Below are positions 1 through 10,020 of a DNA stretch of 42,369 bases, one piece after another; the first letter of the stretch is position 1; the number at the start of each line of letters is the position of its first letter. The notes below the pieces were generated by a model. That model had not been told where the DNA came from and searched no databases. It was given only the letters and a program-made list of their open reading frames with translations. Origin of the DNA: Thraustochytrium sp. TN22 (Eukaryota > Sar > Bigyra > Thraustochytrida > Thraustochytriidae); contig JABLUY010000286.1 in assembly GCA_013306675.1 (NCBI GenBank), positions 1 through 42,369 of the forward strand. Reading direction: 5' to 3'. Made by a program: the position numbers and the translations under genes.

Positions 1-219
1 GGGTCTGAGTTGGCCAAGTCCTCAGCTCAACGTGGAGCCACCTACTACGAATACCCGGTGTTAAAATTAGTCACACGAACGATTGGGACGACCGTTGTGT
101 GGGCATAGCTAGCCAGTAGCTAAAGTCCTAGATAGCGAGCGAGAGGGAAAGGAGAAAAGAAAAGAAAATGCAAATACATAAGCCGGTCCGGACAGCGAGC
201 GGACTGTTGTCTCGTGGAA
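1..219. other. Spacer downstream of the DHHC gene
   Basis: No coding sequence is supported here. This would be the 3' flank of the minus-strand DHHC gene. A purine-rich run lies around 136-170. Confidence 0.5.
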
Positions 220-1173
220 CTATCCTGCAAGCATGATCTGGCCGTCGGAGACGGCAGATCGCAGGCCTCGATCGCCGGAGCCAGCGCCAGGGGTGGACAG
301 CCCTCCTGACGACGCCGGGGACTCGGACGCTGCGGGCGTGCGCAGTGCGGGTGGCGGGACGCCCCCCACCTGGTCCGCCGCGCCGCATAGGCCCAAACAG
401 CGGCTCTGGCGAGCCCCCGTGGACTCGGCGTGAGACGCACGCGCTTGGCGCGCGCGAACCCTGCGTGCTTTGGCTAAGAGGTAGTCATAGGTGGTCTGAT
501 TGCGAAGGACGAGGCGCGTGTGGAAGAGCAACAGGTTACCCACGGCGATGGCAGCCACCATGACGACGCAAAAGTAGACGCAGGCCAGTGTGAACTGGCG
601 GCGCGGGTTCTGCGGCACGATGACGCTCTTGGTGTAGAGCACCAGCACGGAGAGGCAGGATGCCGCCTCGAGGGAGAGAAGGAGCGTGGTGCAGACGAGG
701 AGCGCAAAAAAGGAGGAGTAGTTCTTGCTGCCAACGCAGTGCTGGATCCAGACACAATGATGGTCGAAGCCAGCGACGCACTTGTTGCACGTGCGGCAGT
801 GCTTGCTTGACTTGGGCACAGCACGGCGGCAGATGTGGCAGTAACTGCGCTGGCCGGCCGGCACGTTCGAAAGATCCTTGCAGGTGTCCTCCGGGTCCAC
901 CAAAGAGGTACGCACGAGCAGCAAGGCGACCGCCGCGGCAAGGGCCGCGTGCACGGTCCAGATCAAATAGAAGAGCGCGCCAGTGAGCAAGCCGTCGCTC
1001 ACCTCATAAAATACAACCACCGCGAATCCGAAGAGAACCCACGAGGCCACCTGCAGCGACGTCCACGGCCGCTCGAACCCGTGCCTCCGCACGCGCCCGC
1101 GGTTCGCGCCGCCGCCGTTCGCGAGCGAGGACGCCGGGCTGGGCGCCGTCGGTCCCGCGCCCGCCGCGCCCAT
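220..1173 (-). CDS. DHHC-type protein S-acyltransferase (palmitoyltransferase)
   Basis: This 317-residue integral membrane enzyme should transfer a palmitoyl group from CoA to cysteines of target proteins, probably at an endomembrane. The cysteine-rich domain spans about residues 98-150 and holds the spaced Cys/His pattern (CHIC, HCRTC, CNKC) and the catalytic DHHC at 137-140, followed by the usual HCVGSKN. Two hydrophobic segments precede the domain (about 42-58 and 62-88) and two follow it (about 154-180 and 195-218), giving the family's four-span layout with the active site in the cytosol. The downstream TTxE motif appears as TTYD (227-230). The N-terminus is Ala/Gly/Pro-rich. The first Met at 1173 is used because no other Met precedes the first membrane span. 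Family assignment is firm; substrates and location cannot be read from the sequence. Confidence 0.92.
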   Translation of the reverse strand: MGAAGAGPTAPSPASSLANGGGANRGRVRRHGFERPWTSLQVASWVLFGFAVVVFYEVSDGLLTGALFYLIWTVHAALAAAVALLLVRTSLVDPEDTCKDLSNVPAGQRSYCHICRRAVPKSSKHCRTCNKCVAGFDHHCVWIQHCVGSKNYSSFFALLVCTTLLLSLEAASCLSVLVLYTKSVIVPQNPRRQFTLACVYFCVVMVAAIAVGNLLLFHTRLVLRNQTTYDYLLAKARRVRARQARASHAESTGARQSRCLGLCGAADQVGGVPPPALRTPAASESPASSGGLSTPGAGSGDRGLRSAVSDGQIMLAG

Positions 1174-1278
1174 GCCGCCGACGCCCGCCAGTCCCGCCGC
1201 CGGTCGCGCCGCCAGTCGCGCCGTCCGCGGCCGCCGCGCGCTGCGCGCCGCGCGCCGGCGCCGCGCCCCGCGCCCCGC

Positions 1279-1315
1279 GCCCTGCGCCCTGCGCCCTGCG
1301 CCCTGCGCCCTGCGC
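1279..1315. repeat. Short tandem repeat, unit GCCCTGC
   Basis: About five consecutive copies of a 7-base unit (GCCCTGC register) follow related GCGCCCC-type repeats just upstream. Confidence 0.8.
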
Positions 1316-1670
1316 AGCGCGGCCCGGCGCAGCTCGCGTTTCGCTCTGCCGCTCTGCCTTGGTTTCTTTCAGGCTGTTTCACGCCGCGACAGTGGCACAC
1401 AGACAGACAGCCCACTTCCGGCTGCTGTCGCGGCTGTGTTGTCACGCCACTTTTGTGTTGTGACCTTGCGACAGACGCCTCTGTCAGCCGCCAGGCGCGG
1501 GCGCGCGCGGGCGAGCGCGGCGCGATCGCGACAGCTGCCCCCTGCGTCCGCCGCAGCGAGCGCGGTCCTCGCCTCCTCGCGGCCTGCACTGCAGTGCGCC
1601 TCGCAGACTCAGAGGGCCGAGCAGCTGGCAGGCCGACTGCGGCTGCTGTCAGAGCCGCCGAGCCCGGGCC

Positions 1671-1747
1671 GAGGCGAGTCGAGGCGAGTCGAGGCGAGTC
1701 GAGCGAGTCGCGTCGTGTCGTGTCGAGGCGCGTCGTGTCGAGGCGAG
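1671..1747. repeat. Tandem repeat, unit GAGGCGAGTC, partly degenerate
   Basis: Three perfect copies of the 10-base unit lie at 1671-1700. They are followed by degenerate versions with GAGTCG/GTGTCG cores up to about 1747. Confidence 0.85.
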
Positions 1748-1994
1748 CGTCTCGCAGTGGTCTCGGCACGTCTGCAGCACCCAGCATGGCCAGCAAGCAT
1801 TCCATGATTCGCTGGCCACCACTGGTCCTGGATGCCGTCCGGCCGGGGAAAGAACAATGGCGCGGCACGGCACGGCTGCGGCACGTGCACGTGGAACTTT
1901 CGGTTCAGTGGCAAATTGAGCGTCGCCGCCGTTTGATTGTTTGTTTGCTCGGCCGTGTGCGCAGCTCAATGGCGTCAGGCCCGGTCAGGGCGCG

Positions 1995-3650
1995 TCAGGG
2001 CGAGGTCCCATGGCTCTCGCTGTCTTGAAGGTCATGGTCTTCGGCTTTGTCTTCGTCAGTGGCTTCGGCCTCGTCTTTGTCCGTGCCGTCGGCCTTGTCC
2101 AGGCCAAGGCGAAGGATTCCAGCCTCGTCGGTCTCCGCCACATTGCCGCCGTCGCTCTGAGCGTCGACGTTGTCCACGGGATCGGCAACGACGGCGGAGA
2201 AGCTCGCAGCTTGCAGGTCGATGAGGTGCTGTGTGCAGTCGTGCAGATTGTGAGCGTCGTCGGCGTTGACGATGACGTACTGGAAGGAGGTGGGCTCGGC
2301 TTTGGGGCGCAGCGCGGAGCAGTAGCCGTCGGGCAGGTAAACGCCGTGCGAGTCGTCGAAAGCGGCGCGCGCCGCGAGCTCGGCCTCGAGGAGCTCATTC
2401 ATCTTGGCCTGGTGCTCGCGCGCGAGCTCCTCGACTCTGGCGAGCGACTCCCAGCGGCGGCGCAGCTCCGCCTCCGCCTGCGTCTGCGCCGTCTGAAAGC
2501 GCTTGTAGAAATCGTCGAGCTTGCGGAACTCCTGTGAGGCCAGGTCCACCTCGCGCTGCGCCTCGCAGCATGTCTCCTGCAGCGCGGAGGCTCGCTCGCG
2601 CACGAGGCGGGCCGCGGCGCAGGCAGCCTCCACGGCGGCGTGCGCTTCGGCCGGGTAGCGCGTCCGTGCGCGAGAGAGCCGCGCCGACAGCTTCTTGACG
2701 CGGTCCACGGAGAGCGCCATGCGCTTGAGCCCGCGCTTCATGTGCGCCTCGCAGTCCGCCACGCAACGCAGCAGATCGAGATCCGCGCCGTTCGGCTCGG
2801 CCTCGGCCTCTGACGTGGTTTGCGGCATCTGCTGGATACTGCTGGCGCCGCTGGCGCCGCCACCGGGCGTCTCGAGCTGCTCAAAGTCGGCGGCCAGGAA
2901 GTCGCGCACCGGCCGAACAAGCTGCGCCTCGGGCTGCTCCTCCTCGGCGGCGCCCAGCAGGTGGTCGTAGAGGCCGGCGAGCCCAAAGGACCCGCGCGAG
3001 AGCACCTTGACTACGGCGCTCTGCGCGCTCACCTCGGCCGCCGCAGCCTGCGTCCAGAGCGCCAAGACGGCCTCCGCTGAGGCGGCGTCACTTGGGCCGT
3101 CCGCGATGGCCGCCACCATATCTCGCTCCTGGACTGTGCGCCTGCGTTCCGCGAGCGCCTCGGCGGCCGCCTGCGCCGCGTCGACCTGGCGGCGTGCCTC
3201 GGCAGCTGCCTCGAGCGCGGTCGCGCGAAGGAGCTCAATCTCGCCCACATCTACAAAGTCGAGCAGCGACCCGGCGGGCGGGCCCCCGCCCGCACCGTCC
3301 GACGCCGCCGGCATGCGGGAAGGCATCGACGACTCGCGCAGCCATGGCGGGAGCTCGGTCGCCTGCAGCGCGTCGAGGGTGGAGCGAAGCACCGCGAAGC
3401 CGCCGTGCTCGCCGCGCAGCTCGGCGCCCGCGGCGCCCGCGAGCTCCAGTGCGGCTTCGCTGCAGTCGTCCAGCTCCTGCAGGGCAGCCACGTCCGCGCG
3501 CACGCTGGCGCGCAGCGCCTCGACACCCGCGTCCAGGCGCGATCTCGCGCTGCGGCTGTGCTCCAGCAGCGCGTGCGCGTTATTCACCACCTTGACGCTA
3601 AAGTCGTACGCAGTCTTGGTCGCGCGCAGCAGCTGTTCGCGCTCGTCCAT
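1995..3650 (-). CDS. Atg17/Atg11-domain coiled-coil protein, candidate autophagy scaffold
   Basis: The protein is 551 residues from the Met at 3650. The open frame continues upstream to 4028, but that extension is only Arg/Ala-rich low complexity, so the internal Met beginning MDEREQLLRATK is preferred. The protein is almost wholly helical and Ala/Glu/Arg-rich, with several coiled-coil stretches. The N-terminal helix (TAYDFSVKVVNNAHALL) and the C-terminal block (FYKRFQTAQTQAEAELRRRW, then AFDDSHGVYLPDGY) resemble the ends of the APG17/ATG11 domain, in which a late HG.YLP motif is characteristic. Members of that family scaffold the Atg1/ULK kinase complex at the autophagosome initiation site. 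The last ~50 residues are Asp/Glu-rich. The assignment rests on motif resemblance only; another long coiled-coil protein is possible. Confidence 0.6.
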   Translation of the reverse strand: MDEREQLLRATKTAYDFSVKVVNNAHALLEHSRSARSRLDAGVEALRASVRADVAALQELDDCSEAALELAGAAGAELRGEHGGFAVLRSTLDALQATELPPWLRESSMPSRMPAASDGAGGGPPAGSLLDFVDVGEIELLRATALEAAAEARRQVDAAQAAAEALAERRRTVQERDMVAAIADGPSDAASAEAVLALWTQAAAAEVSAQSAVVKVLSRGSFGLAGLYDHLLGAAEEEQPEAQLVRPVRDFLAADFEQLETPGGGASGASSIQQMPQTTSEAEAEPNGADLDLLRCVADCEAHMKRGLKRMALSVDRVKKLSARLSRARTRYPAEAHAAVEAACAAARLVRERASALQETCCEAQREVDLASQEFRKLDDFYKRFQTAQTQAEAELRRRWESLARVEELAREHQAKMNELLEAELAARAAFDDSHGVYLPDGYCSALRPKAEPTSFQYVIVNADDAHNLHDCTQHLIDLQAASFSAVVADPVDNVDAQSDGGNVAETDEAGILRLGLDKADGTDKDEAEATDEDKAEDHDLQDSESHGTSP

Positions 3651-4289
3651 GGCTGCCCTCTCCGCGCCCCGAAGCCTCCCTCGGCACGCAGTTCCACGGC
3701 CTCGCGCTCGCGCTCGCGCTCCGCTTTCGCTCTCGCTCCTCGCCCTCGCCCTCGTCACGCTCGTACTCAACGGCGCCGTCCCAGGCACTGCGCGCCGCGC
3801 GCCCCACGCGGCCTCGCGGCCGGCCGCGCGGCCTGCCGCCGCTCGCGCCGCCCGCGCTGCCGCCGCCCGCGCCGCCGCCCCGCGCCGCTGCCTCGCGCTT
3901 GCTCGCCTGCGCGCCCGCCACGCTCGCCGCCGAGACTCGGGTCTGGCCTGGCCCGGCGTGGCTGCGGAGCGAGCGGCGCCAGTGCAGGGCAGGGAGGACG
4001 AGGAGGACCGCGACCAGGCCGAGGGCAACCCGGCACCAGCCAGCAGAGCAAGGACTTCACGACAAGTTGCCTCGTGGCAGGATGCTCGCTGCGTAGGTCT
4101 AGCTTGCCATGTGAGGTGTGGCGTGGCAAAGTTTTCACAGAAACTGAATGAGAAAGAGAGAGAGAGAGAGAGAGATGGAGAGAGAGGAGAGAATGACGAG
4201 TCTCGCTCATCACAGGTGAGTCAGTGCTCGTCAAGGGTTTGGGAACACAAGGTGGCGTGGCCGTGCTCGCCGCGTCGTGTGACGCTTCG
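3651..4289. other. Spacer between the Atg17-domain and lectin genes
   Basis: No gene is supported. It includes the likely promoter of the Atg17-domain gene (GC-rich, 3651-4050) and a GA-rich microsatellite at 4151-4195, near the 3' end of the lectin gene. Confidence 0.5.
4151..4195. repeat. GA-rich microsatellite
   Basis: A run of alternating GA dinucleotides (about 4155-4175) is followed by interrupted GAGA tracts. Confidence 0.85.
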
Positions 4290-5582
4290 TTACAGGCACT
4301 CTGTGTCATCGTGGGACTCGCAAAAGGTCCAGGAGAGGATGTCGTGAGAGGCCCAGGCGCGGCCGGTGGAGGCCGTGAAGCCAATCAGGGCGCGGTGCTC
4401 GTCGAGGCGGAGCATGGTGCTGAGGTTGACCGGGAGCGCAACGAGGGGCTCCGCGGCACCGTCCATGAAGACCGCAAAGGTGCCAAGGCGCAAGCCCTCG
4501 CCATTGTCCATGGCGAAGCGTATCGCGGCCGGCGATGCGCGGAAGTTGGCCAGCAGGCTGGTCTCCAGGTGCGGGTAGTAGACGATGCGAGCCGTGTGAA
4601 TGGCGCCGTCCGCCAGCGGGTGCGGCTCCGGCGTGTGCAAATGCATGTCGACGGCGGTGGTGATCTCGGCGTCCGGGCCGGCAGCCAGCACAGTGACGTG
4701 GTCCTCGAAGGCGTCGCCGCGTTCGGCGTTATACCACAGGTCGAACTCGACAGCAATGGCGTTGCGCAGGCCTCCAAAGCCTAGCTCAGCGCCGCCGCGG
4801 CCCAGCGCCGCGCGCGCGGCCCCATCGCCCTGAATGACGAGCGCGAAGCCGTCCCCGCCGTGCACGGAGCAGGACTCGTAGCGCTTGGACGAAAAGCTGG
4901 CATCGCGCACGAGCGCGCAAGCACGCGAGAGGTCCGTGACCTGGAAGGAGAACTTGGTGCTGAAACCGCGCAGTACATTGGCGGCCTCCTTGCGCCAGAC
5001 CGACCCGGTCTCATGCGGCTGCGAGCTGGTGAGGCGCAGCCGCAGCGCGCAATCCTCCTCCACGAGGTCCGCGTAGCCTCCGAAGAAGCCGTCGTCACGA
5101 TGGCCGATGCCGGCCAGGTTGGTCTCCATGTCCTCGGCGTCTGCTCGCCGCGCCGTCTCCACGCGCATATCCCTCACGGTCTCCACAGACTCCGTCAGGA
5201 GGTGCAGCAGCGTGGCTGGCGAGGTGCGGCCGTGGCGCGGCTCATAGCCATATGCAGGCTGGGTCTGCAGCTCCGCTGGATCCTTTTCCTCGCAGCTGCT
5301 CGTGATGGCGTGTCCATTGAAGGCCAGGCCGTCCGTCTGGTTAAAGTCCGCGTACCTGAAGCCAAAGCCCTCCACGGGCTTGGCTGCGAGCGTGAGCGCC
5401 AGCGTAAAGACCACGAGCGGCACCCTGCTGCTCCATGAGGTCTCGCTCGGCCGAGGTCTTCGCCTGCACGGTGACGGCTGTCGTGCTGGTGCTGGTCGCG
5501 AAGCGAACGGGGCCAGCGTAGGGCGCTTTGAGCTTGAAGACGAGGCCGGCGGTGGGCTTGGTGGAGGAGCGGGTCGCTGCAT
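4290..5582 (-). CDS. L-type (legume-like) lectin-domain protein with N-terminal hydrophobic segment
   Basis: The protein is 430 residues from the Met at 5582; the frame is open further to 5822, but that extension is Arg/Ala repeat. A Ser/Pro/Arg-rich cytosolic-type N-terminus is followed by a hydrophobic stretch (VPLVVFTLALTLAA, about 53-67), which would be a signal anchor or a signal peptide. The rest is a beta-rich domain with L-type lectin hallmarks: GDGFALVIQGDG, LGFGGLRNAIAVEFDLWYN, DHVTVLA and the closing IGFTASTG...HDILSWTF. In this fold an Asp and an Asn near the AVEFD strand usually coordinate calcium and sugar. The likely location is the secretory pathway or cell surface. No C-terminal membrane span is seen, unlike ERGIC-53/VIP36 cargo receptors. 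Sugar specificity is unknown. Confidence 0.78.
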   Translation of the reverse strand: MQRPAPPPSPPPASSSSSKRPTLAPFASRPAPARQPSPCRRRPRPSETSWSSRVPLVVFTLALTLAAKPVEGFGFRYADFNQTDGLAFNGHAITSSCEEKDPAELQTQPAYGYEPRHGRTSPATLLHLLTESVETVRDMRVETARRADAEDMETNLAGIGHRDDGFFGGYADLVEEDCALRLRLTSSQPHETGSVWRKEAANVLRGFSTKFSFQVTDLSRACALVRDASFSSKRYESCSVHGGDGFALVIQGDGAARAALGRGGAELGFGGLRNAIAVEFDLWYNAERGDAFEDHVTVLAAGPDAEITTAVDMHLHTPEPHPLADGAIHTARIVYYPHLETSLLANFRASPAAIRFAMDNGEGLRLGTFAVFMDGAAEPLVALPVNLSTMLRLDEHRALIGFTASTGRAWASHDILSWTFCESHDDTECL

Positions 5583-5635
5583 GCTTTGCTTTCGCGCTGC
5601 CGCGAGCAGAGCGCGCGTCGCGCAGCACCGGGCGC

Positions 5636-5697
5636 GCGCGACGCGCGACGCGCCACGCGCGCGAAGAGCGCGAAGCGCGCGAAGCGCGCGAAGCGTA
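5636..5697. repeat. Short GCGCGAA-type tandem repeat
   Basis: Repeated GCGCGAAG / GCGCGACG units lie immediately upstream of the preferred lectin start. They are translated as Arg/Ala repeat (LRALRALRA) in the extended frame, which argues against using the upstream Met. Confidence 0.75.
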
Positions 5698-5967
5698 GTG
5701 CAAGGACGTTGGCCCTGGCCTTTGCCCGTGGGTGAGTGAGCTGAGGAGCGAGGGCGGTGGGCTTGACCGTTGCCGTTGAACTCAGGCTTTACAACATGGC
5801 ACTGGCATGATGGCGAGGTCAAAAGTGACCTGCTCGAGGGCGCCGGCCCAGCCGCGTGGTTTGGTTACTTACACACCATAACCGGCGCGCCGCCAGGTGC
5901 TCACGTCATTGCACGCGAGGACGACGGACGTCCTTCGAAAAATAAAGAAAAAAACTCACAGTCACAA

Positions 5968-6035
5968 CCGCGAGTCCATGTGCTCGCTCACTGACGCGAA
6001 ACCGCGAGTCTATGTTCTCGCTCACTGACGCGAAA
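5968..6035. repeat. 34-bp direct tandem duplication
   Basis: Two adjacent 34-bp copies (5968-6001 and 6002-6035) begin with CCGCGAGTC and end with CTCACTGACGCGAAA. They differ at about two positions and sit just downstream of the CCT7 stop codon. Confidence 0.85.
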
Positions 6036-6069
6036 CTACCAACGTTGTTGTACCAAGCTACTTTTCGAG

Positions 6070-7830
6070 TTACTTGCCACCGCGACCCTTCATCATGCGG
6101 ACACCACGACCGCCCATGTTGCCAGCCATGCCCTTGAGGCCCTGGCCGCCCATGGCCGCGGACATGGGCATACCGCCGCCACGGCCGCCCATCTGGCCGC
6201 GGTTCTGCATCTGGGCCTGCTCGGACTGCGGGTTGCGGACGGTCTCGTCGACGGAAAGGATGAGGCAGGCGGCCTCAGCGGCAGAGGCAATGGAGTTGAT
6301 CTTGTTGGCGGCGGGCTCCCAAACGTTGGACTTAAAGGTGTCGCAGATGCCGCTGGCGTTGACGTCGACGCCGAACCAGAGGCCCTCTTCGGGCTCCTCG
6401 AAGTGCTTCTTGCGGAGCTGGTTGAGGATGTCGGTGGAGTCGAGACCGGCGTTGTCGCAGAGCTGGCGAGGGATCTTCTCGAGGGCCTTGGCGAAGGCGG
6501 TCATGACGAGCTGCTCCTTGCCCTCAATCGTGCGGGCCTGTGCGCGCAGGTAGCGGGAGAGCTCCATCTCAACGGCGCCGCCGCCGGCGACGACGGAGGT
6601 GTTCTCCATGGTGCGCTTGACAACCATGAGGGCGTCGTGGAGCGAGCGGTGCGCCTCCTCGACAAACTGCTCGGAGCCACCGCGGATGACAATGGTGCAG
6701 GAGGTGGTGGCCGGGCACTCGGTGAAGTAGTTGTAGCGCTCGCCGCCGACCTGCTTCTCCTCAAAGAGGCCACAGGTGCCAATGGCGGCCTCGGGAATGT
6801 CGTTGGTGCTGGTGAGCATCTGGGCGCCGGTGGCGCGCGCGACGCGCGACATATCGTCGTCGGAGACGCGGCCCGCGCAGAACATGTTGCGGTCCGCAAA
6901 GTACTGGGTGGCGAGGTCGCCAATAGGCAGCTTGGACAGCACGACGTTGGCACCGCACTTGACACACTGGTCGAGCTTGTCATAGATGATCTTCCACTCG
7001 GCGTCAACGATGCTCTGGTACAGGCTGGGGTCCTCGATGCGGACCTCGGCGTTCTCCTTTTCGCTCTTGAGCTCGAGCTCAACGTTCAGGAGGAGCACCT
7101 TGGGCTCCACGATGTGCTTGGGCTGCTGCTCAAAGCCAGCGTAGGAGAAGGTCTTCTTGAAGGCGACGCCGCGCACGAGATGCGACTCCTTGACGGAGCC
7201 GCCGGTGACCTTCTTGATGCCGACGTGCTTGAGGTCGCGGTCGCCCTCCTTGAGCAGGCCGACTGCGTCCACGGCCATGGGCGCGAAGAGCGACTTGTAG
7301 GCACAGATAAGCTTGGAGTTGAGCGCCGTGCCGGCGACGCGCTCCAGCAGCACGCGCGCGCCGGACTCGCCCTCGCCCTGCTGCAGGTCCTGCACACCCA
7401 CCTTGAGCTCCTCCAGGCGCGCCACGGCCAGCTGCGCCGCGTGCCGGTACGCCGCGATGAGGATCTGCGGGTGCACGCCGTCCTCCAAAAAGGTCTTGCA
7501 CTCGTTCAGAAGCTCGCAGGCGATGAGCGTCACACTCGTGGTGCCGTCGCCCACCTCGACATCCTGCGACTTGGCAATGTCCACCAGCGCGCGCGCCGCC
7601 GGGTGCACGATGTCCAGCAGCTTCAGGATCTCCGCGCCGTCGTTGCTGATGGTCGCCTTGCCCAGCCCGCTGTACAGCAGCTTGTCGGCGCCCATGGGGC
7701 CCAGCGTCGTCGCAACGATCTCGCCCACCGCATAGCACGCGTTGATGTTGGAAATGAGCTGCGCGATGCCTTGCGACGTGTCCGTGCCCTCGCGCAGCAG
7801 GATGATGCTCGGCTGCATGAACTGCGACAT
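6070..7830 (-). CDS. CCT7: T-complex protein 1 subunit eta (CCT7), cytosolic chaperonin
   Basis: This 586-residue protein is one of the eight subunits of the TRiC/CCT ring that folds actin, tubulin and many other proteins in the cytosol with ATP. Group II chaperonin signatures are in place: [11 protein letters not shown] (41-51), [16 protein letters not shown] (58-73), the ATP-contact loop GDGTTSVT (94-101) and the equatorial [16 protein letters not shown] (about 410). The N-terminus ([20 protein letters not shown]) and the [16 protein letters not shown] segment match the eta subunit better than the other paralogues. The C-terminus is extended by a Gly/Met/Arg-rich tail of about 50 residues (MGGRGGGMP...GRGGK); such flexible GGM-like tails line the chaperonin cavity. 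Length fits the family. No intron is needed. A highly expressed housekeeping gene is expected. Confidence 0.97.
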   Translation of the reverse strand: MSQFMQPSIILLREGTDTSQGIAQLISNINACYAVGEIVATTLGPMGADKLLYSGLGKATISNDGAEILKLLDIVHPAARALVDIAKSQDVEVGDGTTSVTLIACELLNECKTFLEDGVHPQILIAAYRHAAQLAVARLEELKVGVQDLQQGEGESGARVLLERVAGTALNSKLICAYKSLFAPMAVDAVGLLKEGDRDLKHVGIKKVTGGSVKESHLVRGVAFKKTFSYAGFEQQPKHIVEPKVLLLNVELELKSEKENAEVRIEDPSLYQSIVDAEWKIIYDKLDQCVKCGANVVLSKLPIGDLATQYFADRNMFCAGRVSDDDMSRVARATGAQMLTSTNDIPEAAIGTCGLFEEKQVGGERYNYFTECPATTSCTIVIRGGSEQFVEEAHRSLHDALMVVKRTMENTSVVAGGGAVEMELSRYLRAQARTIEGKEQLVMTAFAKALEKIPRQLCDNAGLDSTDILNQLRKKHFEEPEEGLWFGVDVNASGICDTFKSNVWEPAANKINSIASAAEAACLILSVDETVRNPQSEQAQMQNRGQMGGRGGGMPMSAAMGGQGLKGMAGNMGGRGVRMMKGRGGK

Positions 7831-8233
7831 CTTGCTCGCCGCTCGCTACGCGCGTCTACTTCGGCTAAGCTGGTTTAACCGCACGCCCCGCCGCGACACG
7901 CCCTGCCGATGATCAATCCCGCAGCCGCTCCCGCTGCCGCCGCTCGCCGTAACCGCGCCGGGACGCTGCCCCGCTCGGTCGCTCGCTCGGTCCTTCACGC
8001 GCGCGCTCTTGCCGCCCGCCCGCCCGCTCGCCCTCGCGCCTCGCCCCGAGCGCGCGCCCGACACTCCGCTTTTGCCGCGCGCGCGCGCCCGCCGCCGCGC
8101 CGCCGCCGCACCAACGTCGAGCCGCGCCCAACCGCCGCGAGGTCCTCCTCTTCCGGAAGGTACCGCAATCCGGTACGATACATCATATTCTCGTTATCCG
8201 AGTATATTCTCTTTTTCAAAGCGGACGCCGGCC
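7831..8233. other. CCT7 upstream region up to the first transposon end
   Basis: No gene is supported. It is GC-rich near the CCT7 start and turns AT-richer at about 8165-8220, just before the transposon terminus. It probably contains the CCT7 promoter; a promoter element cannot be named from sequence alone. Confidence 0.5.
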
Positions 8234-8728
8234 GTCTAGGGGTCATCCTGGGAGGGACTGCGTGTGGCTCGGATGAACTCCGGGCCCAGCCAAGGTGCGC
8301 ACCGAGTGCAGCGGTACTCGGGGACGGGGGCTGTCTCGGTCTTTGCGCGACCGGGCTGACTCGGGTGCCGTGGCGCCCTTACCGAGGCTGGCCCGATTCG
8401 GGGTCTGCGCGACTCGGTCGCCGCGGTTGCGCTCGGTGATGGAGATCGCCGACCGGAACTGGCAAGGTCGAAGGCCCCAACCACCGGGTCCGACCCGGTC
8501 ATTGCCTTGCCTCGGCACAATCAGCTGATTGCGGAGAGGGCGAGCATAAGAGAGGCGGCAGGCAGCCTGCTCATGGTCAAGGGACGTTTGTGCGAATCGG
8601 TACCGGGCGGCAGAGCGGTGCTTAACCGCTCGGCCGCGATGCTGCGCCGCGTTTGCCTTGAGCGCCAAGCTGATAGAGAAGGAACATGTAGATGATTGTG
8701 CAGAACTTGGCGTTGCGGGCCTGCGTTG
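8234..8728. promoter_or_regulatory. Left subterminal region of transposon copy 1
   Basis: This is non-coding. The first 230 bp is dense in CTCGG/CCGAG pentamers in both orientations, as expected for subterminal transposase-binding repeats in CACTA-like elements. A tRNA-Ser-like D-arm sequence lies on the minus strand around 8605-8650. The regulatory role is inferred from position and repetition only. Confidence 0.5.
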
Positions 8729-9653
8729 CTAGGGCGCACTGCTGGCAGCGCTCGTGGTATTGGTTGTCTGGGTCTGGGTCTGGCGGACCAAGGGCGACCT
8801 TCGCTTCGCGTTGGCGGGCTGCACGTTTCTGCGCCTCTTCATCGAGCTAGCTCGGTTGCCGGTGTCCTTGAAGCGGCCTCCTTGGTCATACTTGGACAGG
8901 AAGTTGGGAAGGCTTCTCTAGTACTCGATCTCGTCGTCGTGGTCATCGTCAACGAGATGAACGTCTTCAACAAGCACTGATTCACCGGCGGTACCTGTGC
9001 TCTCTGTGCGCTGCGTACCAGGCGCCCGGACCGAATGGCCGCGCGTCGCTGTCGCAGCAGCGAAATGCGTCCCGAAGGGGTGCATGGTCCACGAGCCGAA
9101 AGCGAGGGAGCCAGAGGGCCAGAAGGCAATGCGCCGCCTCCCGGAGCCCTCTCCATCGATCCACAGGATATCGCCGCCGCTGAGCTTGCCAAGCGTTGTG
9201 ACGGTGATGTCCGTGTCTCTGATGCTGCGATGACTGTCGAGGTCGAGCACGCAGAACCCTGAGAGGTGCGCGCCACGGAAACGGTGCCGCGTGAGACGAG
9301 CGTGTGCATCGCGATCAGGGCGAACCCGAACCACTACGCAGATGGCTTCATGGCCGTCGCGCTCATCCACTGCTTGTACGAAGCCCAAAGGCATGAGGAG
9401 CTGCTCAGTCTCGGTGATGAAGATTGAAGGTGGGAGGTCGCGATTCACGCCCATGCCGGCGCCTGTGCATCGAGCGCCCGGCAGGGTCTCCAGCTTGCCT
9501 TCGCGGAGCGATGCCTTCTCGAAGAGACGAAGCGCAGTGTTCTCAGCGAAATGCCTGCGCAGGCTCGAGTAGATGAGGGCCGCGAGGCTCGTGGTGTCTT
9601 GGGCCTCGGCCTTGATCCCAGCGCGCTCCAGAAGTGGCAGCGTTCTCCAATGC
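8729..9653 (-). pseudogene. Transposase remnant of copy 1 (C-terminal third only)
   Basis: This corresponds to about residues 987-1284 of the intact transposase in copy 2. It joins the C-terminal part directly to a short piece of the 5' end (LERAGIKAEAQD replaces the missing core), so the catalytic region is absent. A TAG replaces the CAG codon after DDDHDDEIEY (at about 8918), removing the last ~60 residues that copy 2 retains. An in-frame 3-bp insertion lies nearby. It cannot encode an active enzyme. A 326-residue frame running through the CGG repeat from 9898 is an artefact of the deletion. Confidence 0.85.
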
Positions 9654-9694
9654 CACTTGACGAAGCTTCTCAAAGACTCAACCAGCTGCGAGTC

Positions 9695-9734
<40 letters not shown>

Positions 9735-10020
9735 TTGCTCTCTGAGCGCGGACGCGAGAGCGCGGCACAGCGTGCTGCCGACGGCCACGCGCGTGGCCCT
9801 TCTCGCGCGCCGGCCGCTCTCGCGCGTAGCGACCTCCAACCATGGACCATGCTCCTCGCGCCCAAATCCTCGGGACGATGGTTGCGCCCTCTGCGCACGC
9901 CACAGGGCGAACAGAACCGTGACGCGGGGCGAGGCGCGGCTGAGCGTCGAAGCTGCGATCACGTAGAGCCTGTGCTCGTCGCGTTCTAGCTGCATATCTT
10001 CGTCGAGCTCGCCACGAAGA
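9654..10020. promoter_or_regulatory. Divergent intergenic region of copy 1, with CGG repeat
   Basis: This is the counterpart of 16462-16851 in copy 2. It contains a (CGG)n tract at 9695-9733. In the intact element it separates the two oppositely transcribed genes, so it should contain both promoters. Confidence 0.5.
9695..9733. repeat. (CGG)n microsatellite in transposon copy 1
   Basis: About 13 uninterrupted CGG units, slightly different in length and flanks from the tract in copy 2. Confidence 0.95.

Larger units (their letters stand above)
1174..1994. other. GC-rich spacer with short tandem repeats
   Basis: This lies between the DHHC gene start and the end of the Atg17-domain gene. Long frames cross it, but they are Arg/Ala/Ser-rich repeat translations with no recognisable domain. 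It holds a 7-base repeat near 1279-1315 and a 10-base repeat near 1671-1747, and probably includes the DHHC promoter. Confidence 0.6.
5583..6069. other. Spacer upstream of the lectin gene and downstream of CCT7
   Basis: No gene is supported. It holds a GCGCGAA-type repeat (about 5636-5697), an AATAAA-like hexamer at 5941 on the plus strand and a 34-bp tandem duplication at 5968-6035. Confidence 0.5.

Noticed and set aside
835-2028. 397- and 289-residue Arg/Ala-rich frames around 835-2028
   Set aside because: They translate GC-rich spacer and short tandem repeats (RRVVSRRVVSRR) and have no domain.
6403-7878. 491-residue plus-strand frame opposite CCT7
   Set aside because: It is an antisense shadow of an unmistakable chaperonin gene.
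9678-9898. Poly-Arg/poly-Ala frames through the CGG repeats of the transposons (also 16489-16820)
   Set aside because: These are microsatellite translations. The start codon conserved between the two copies lies after them.
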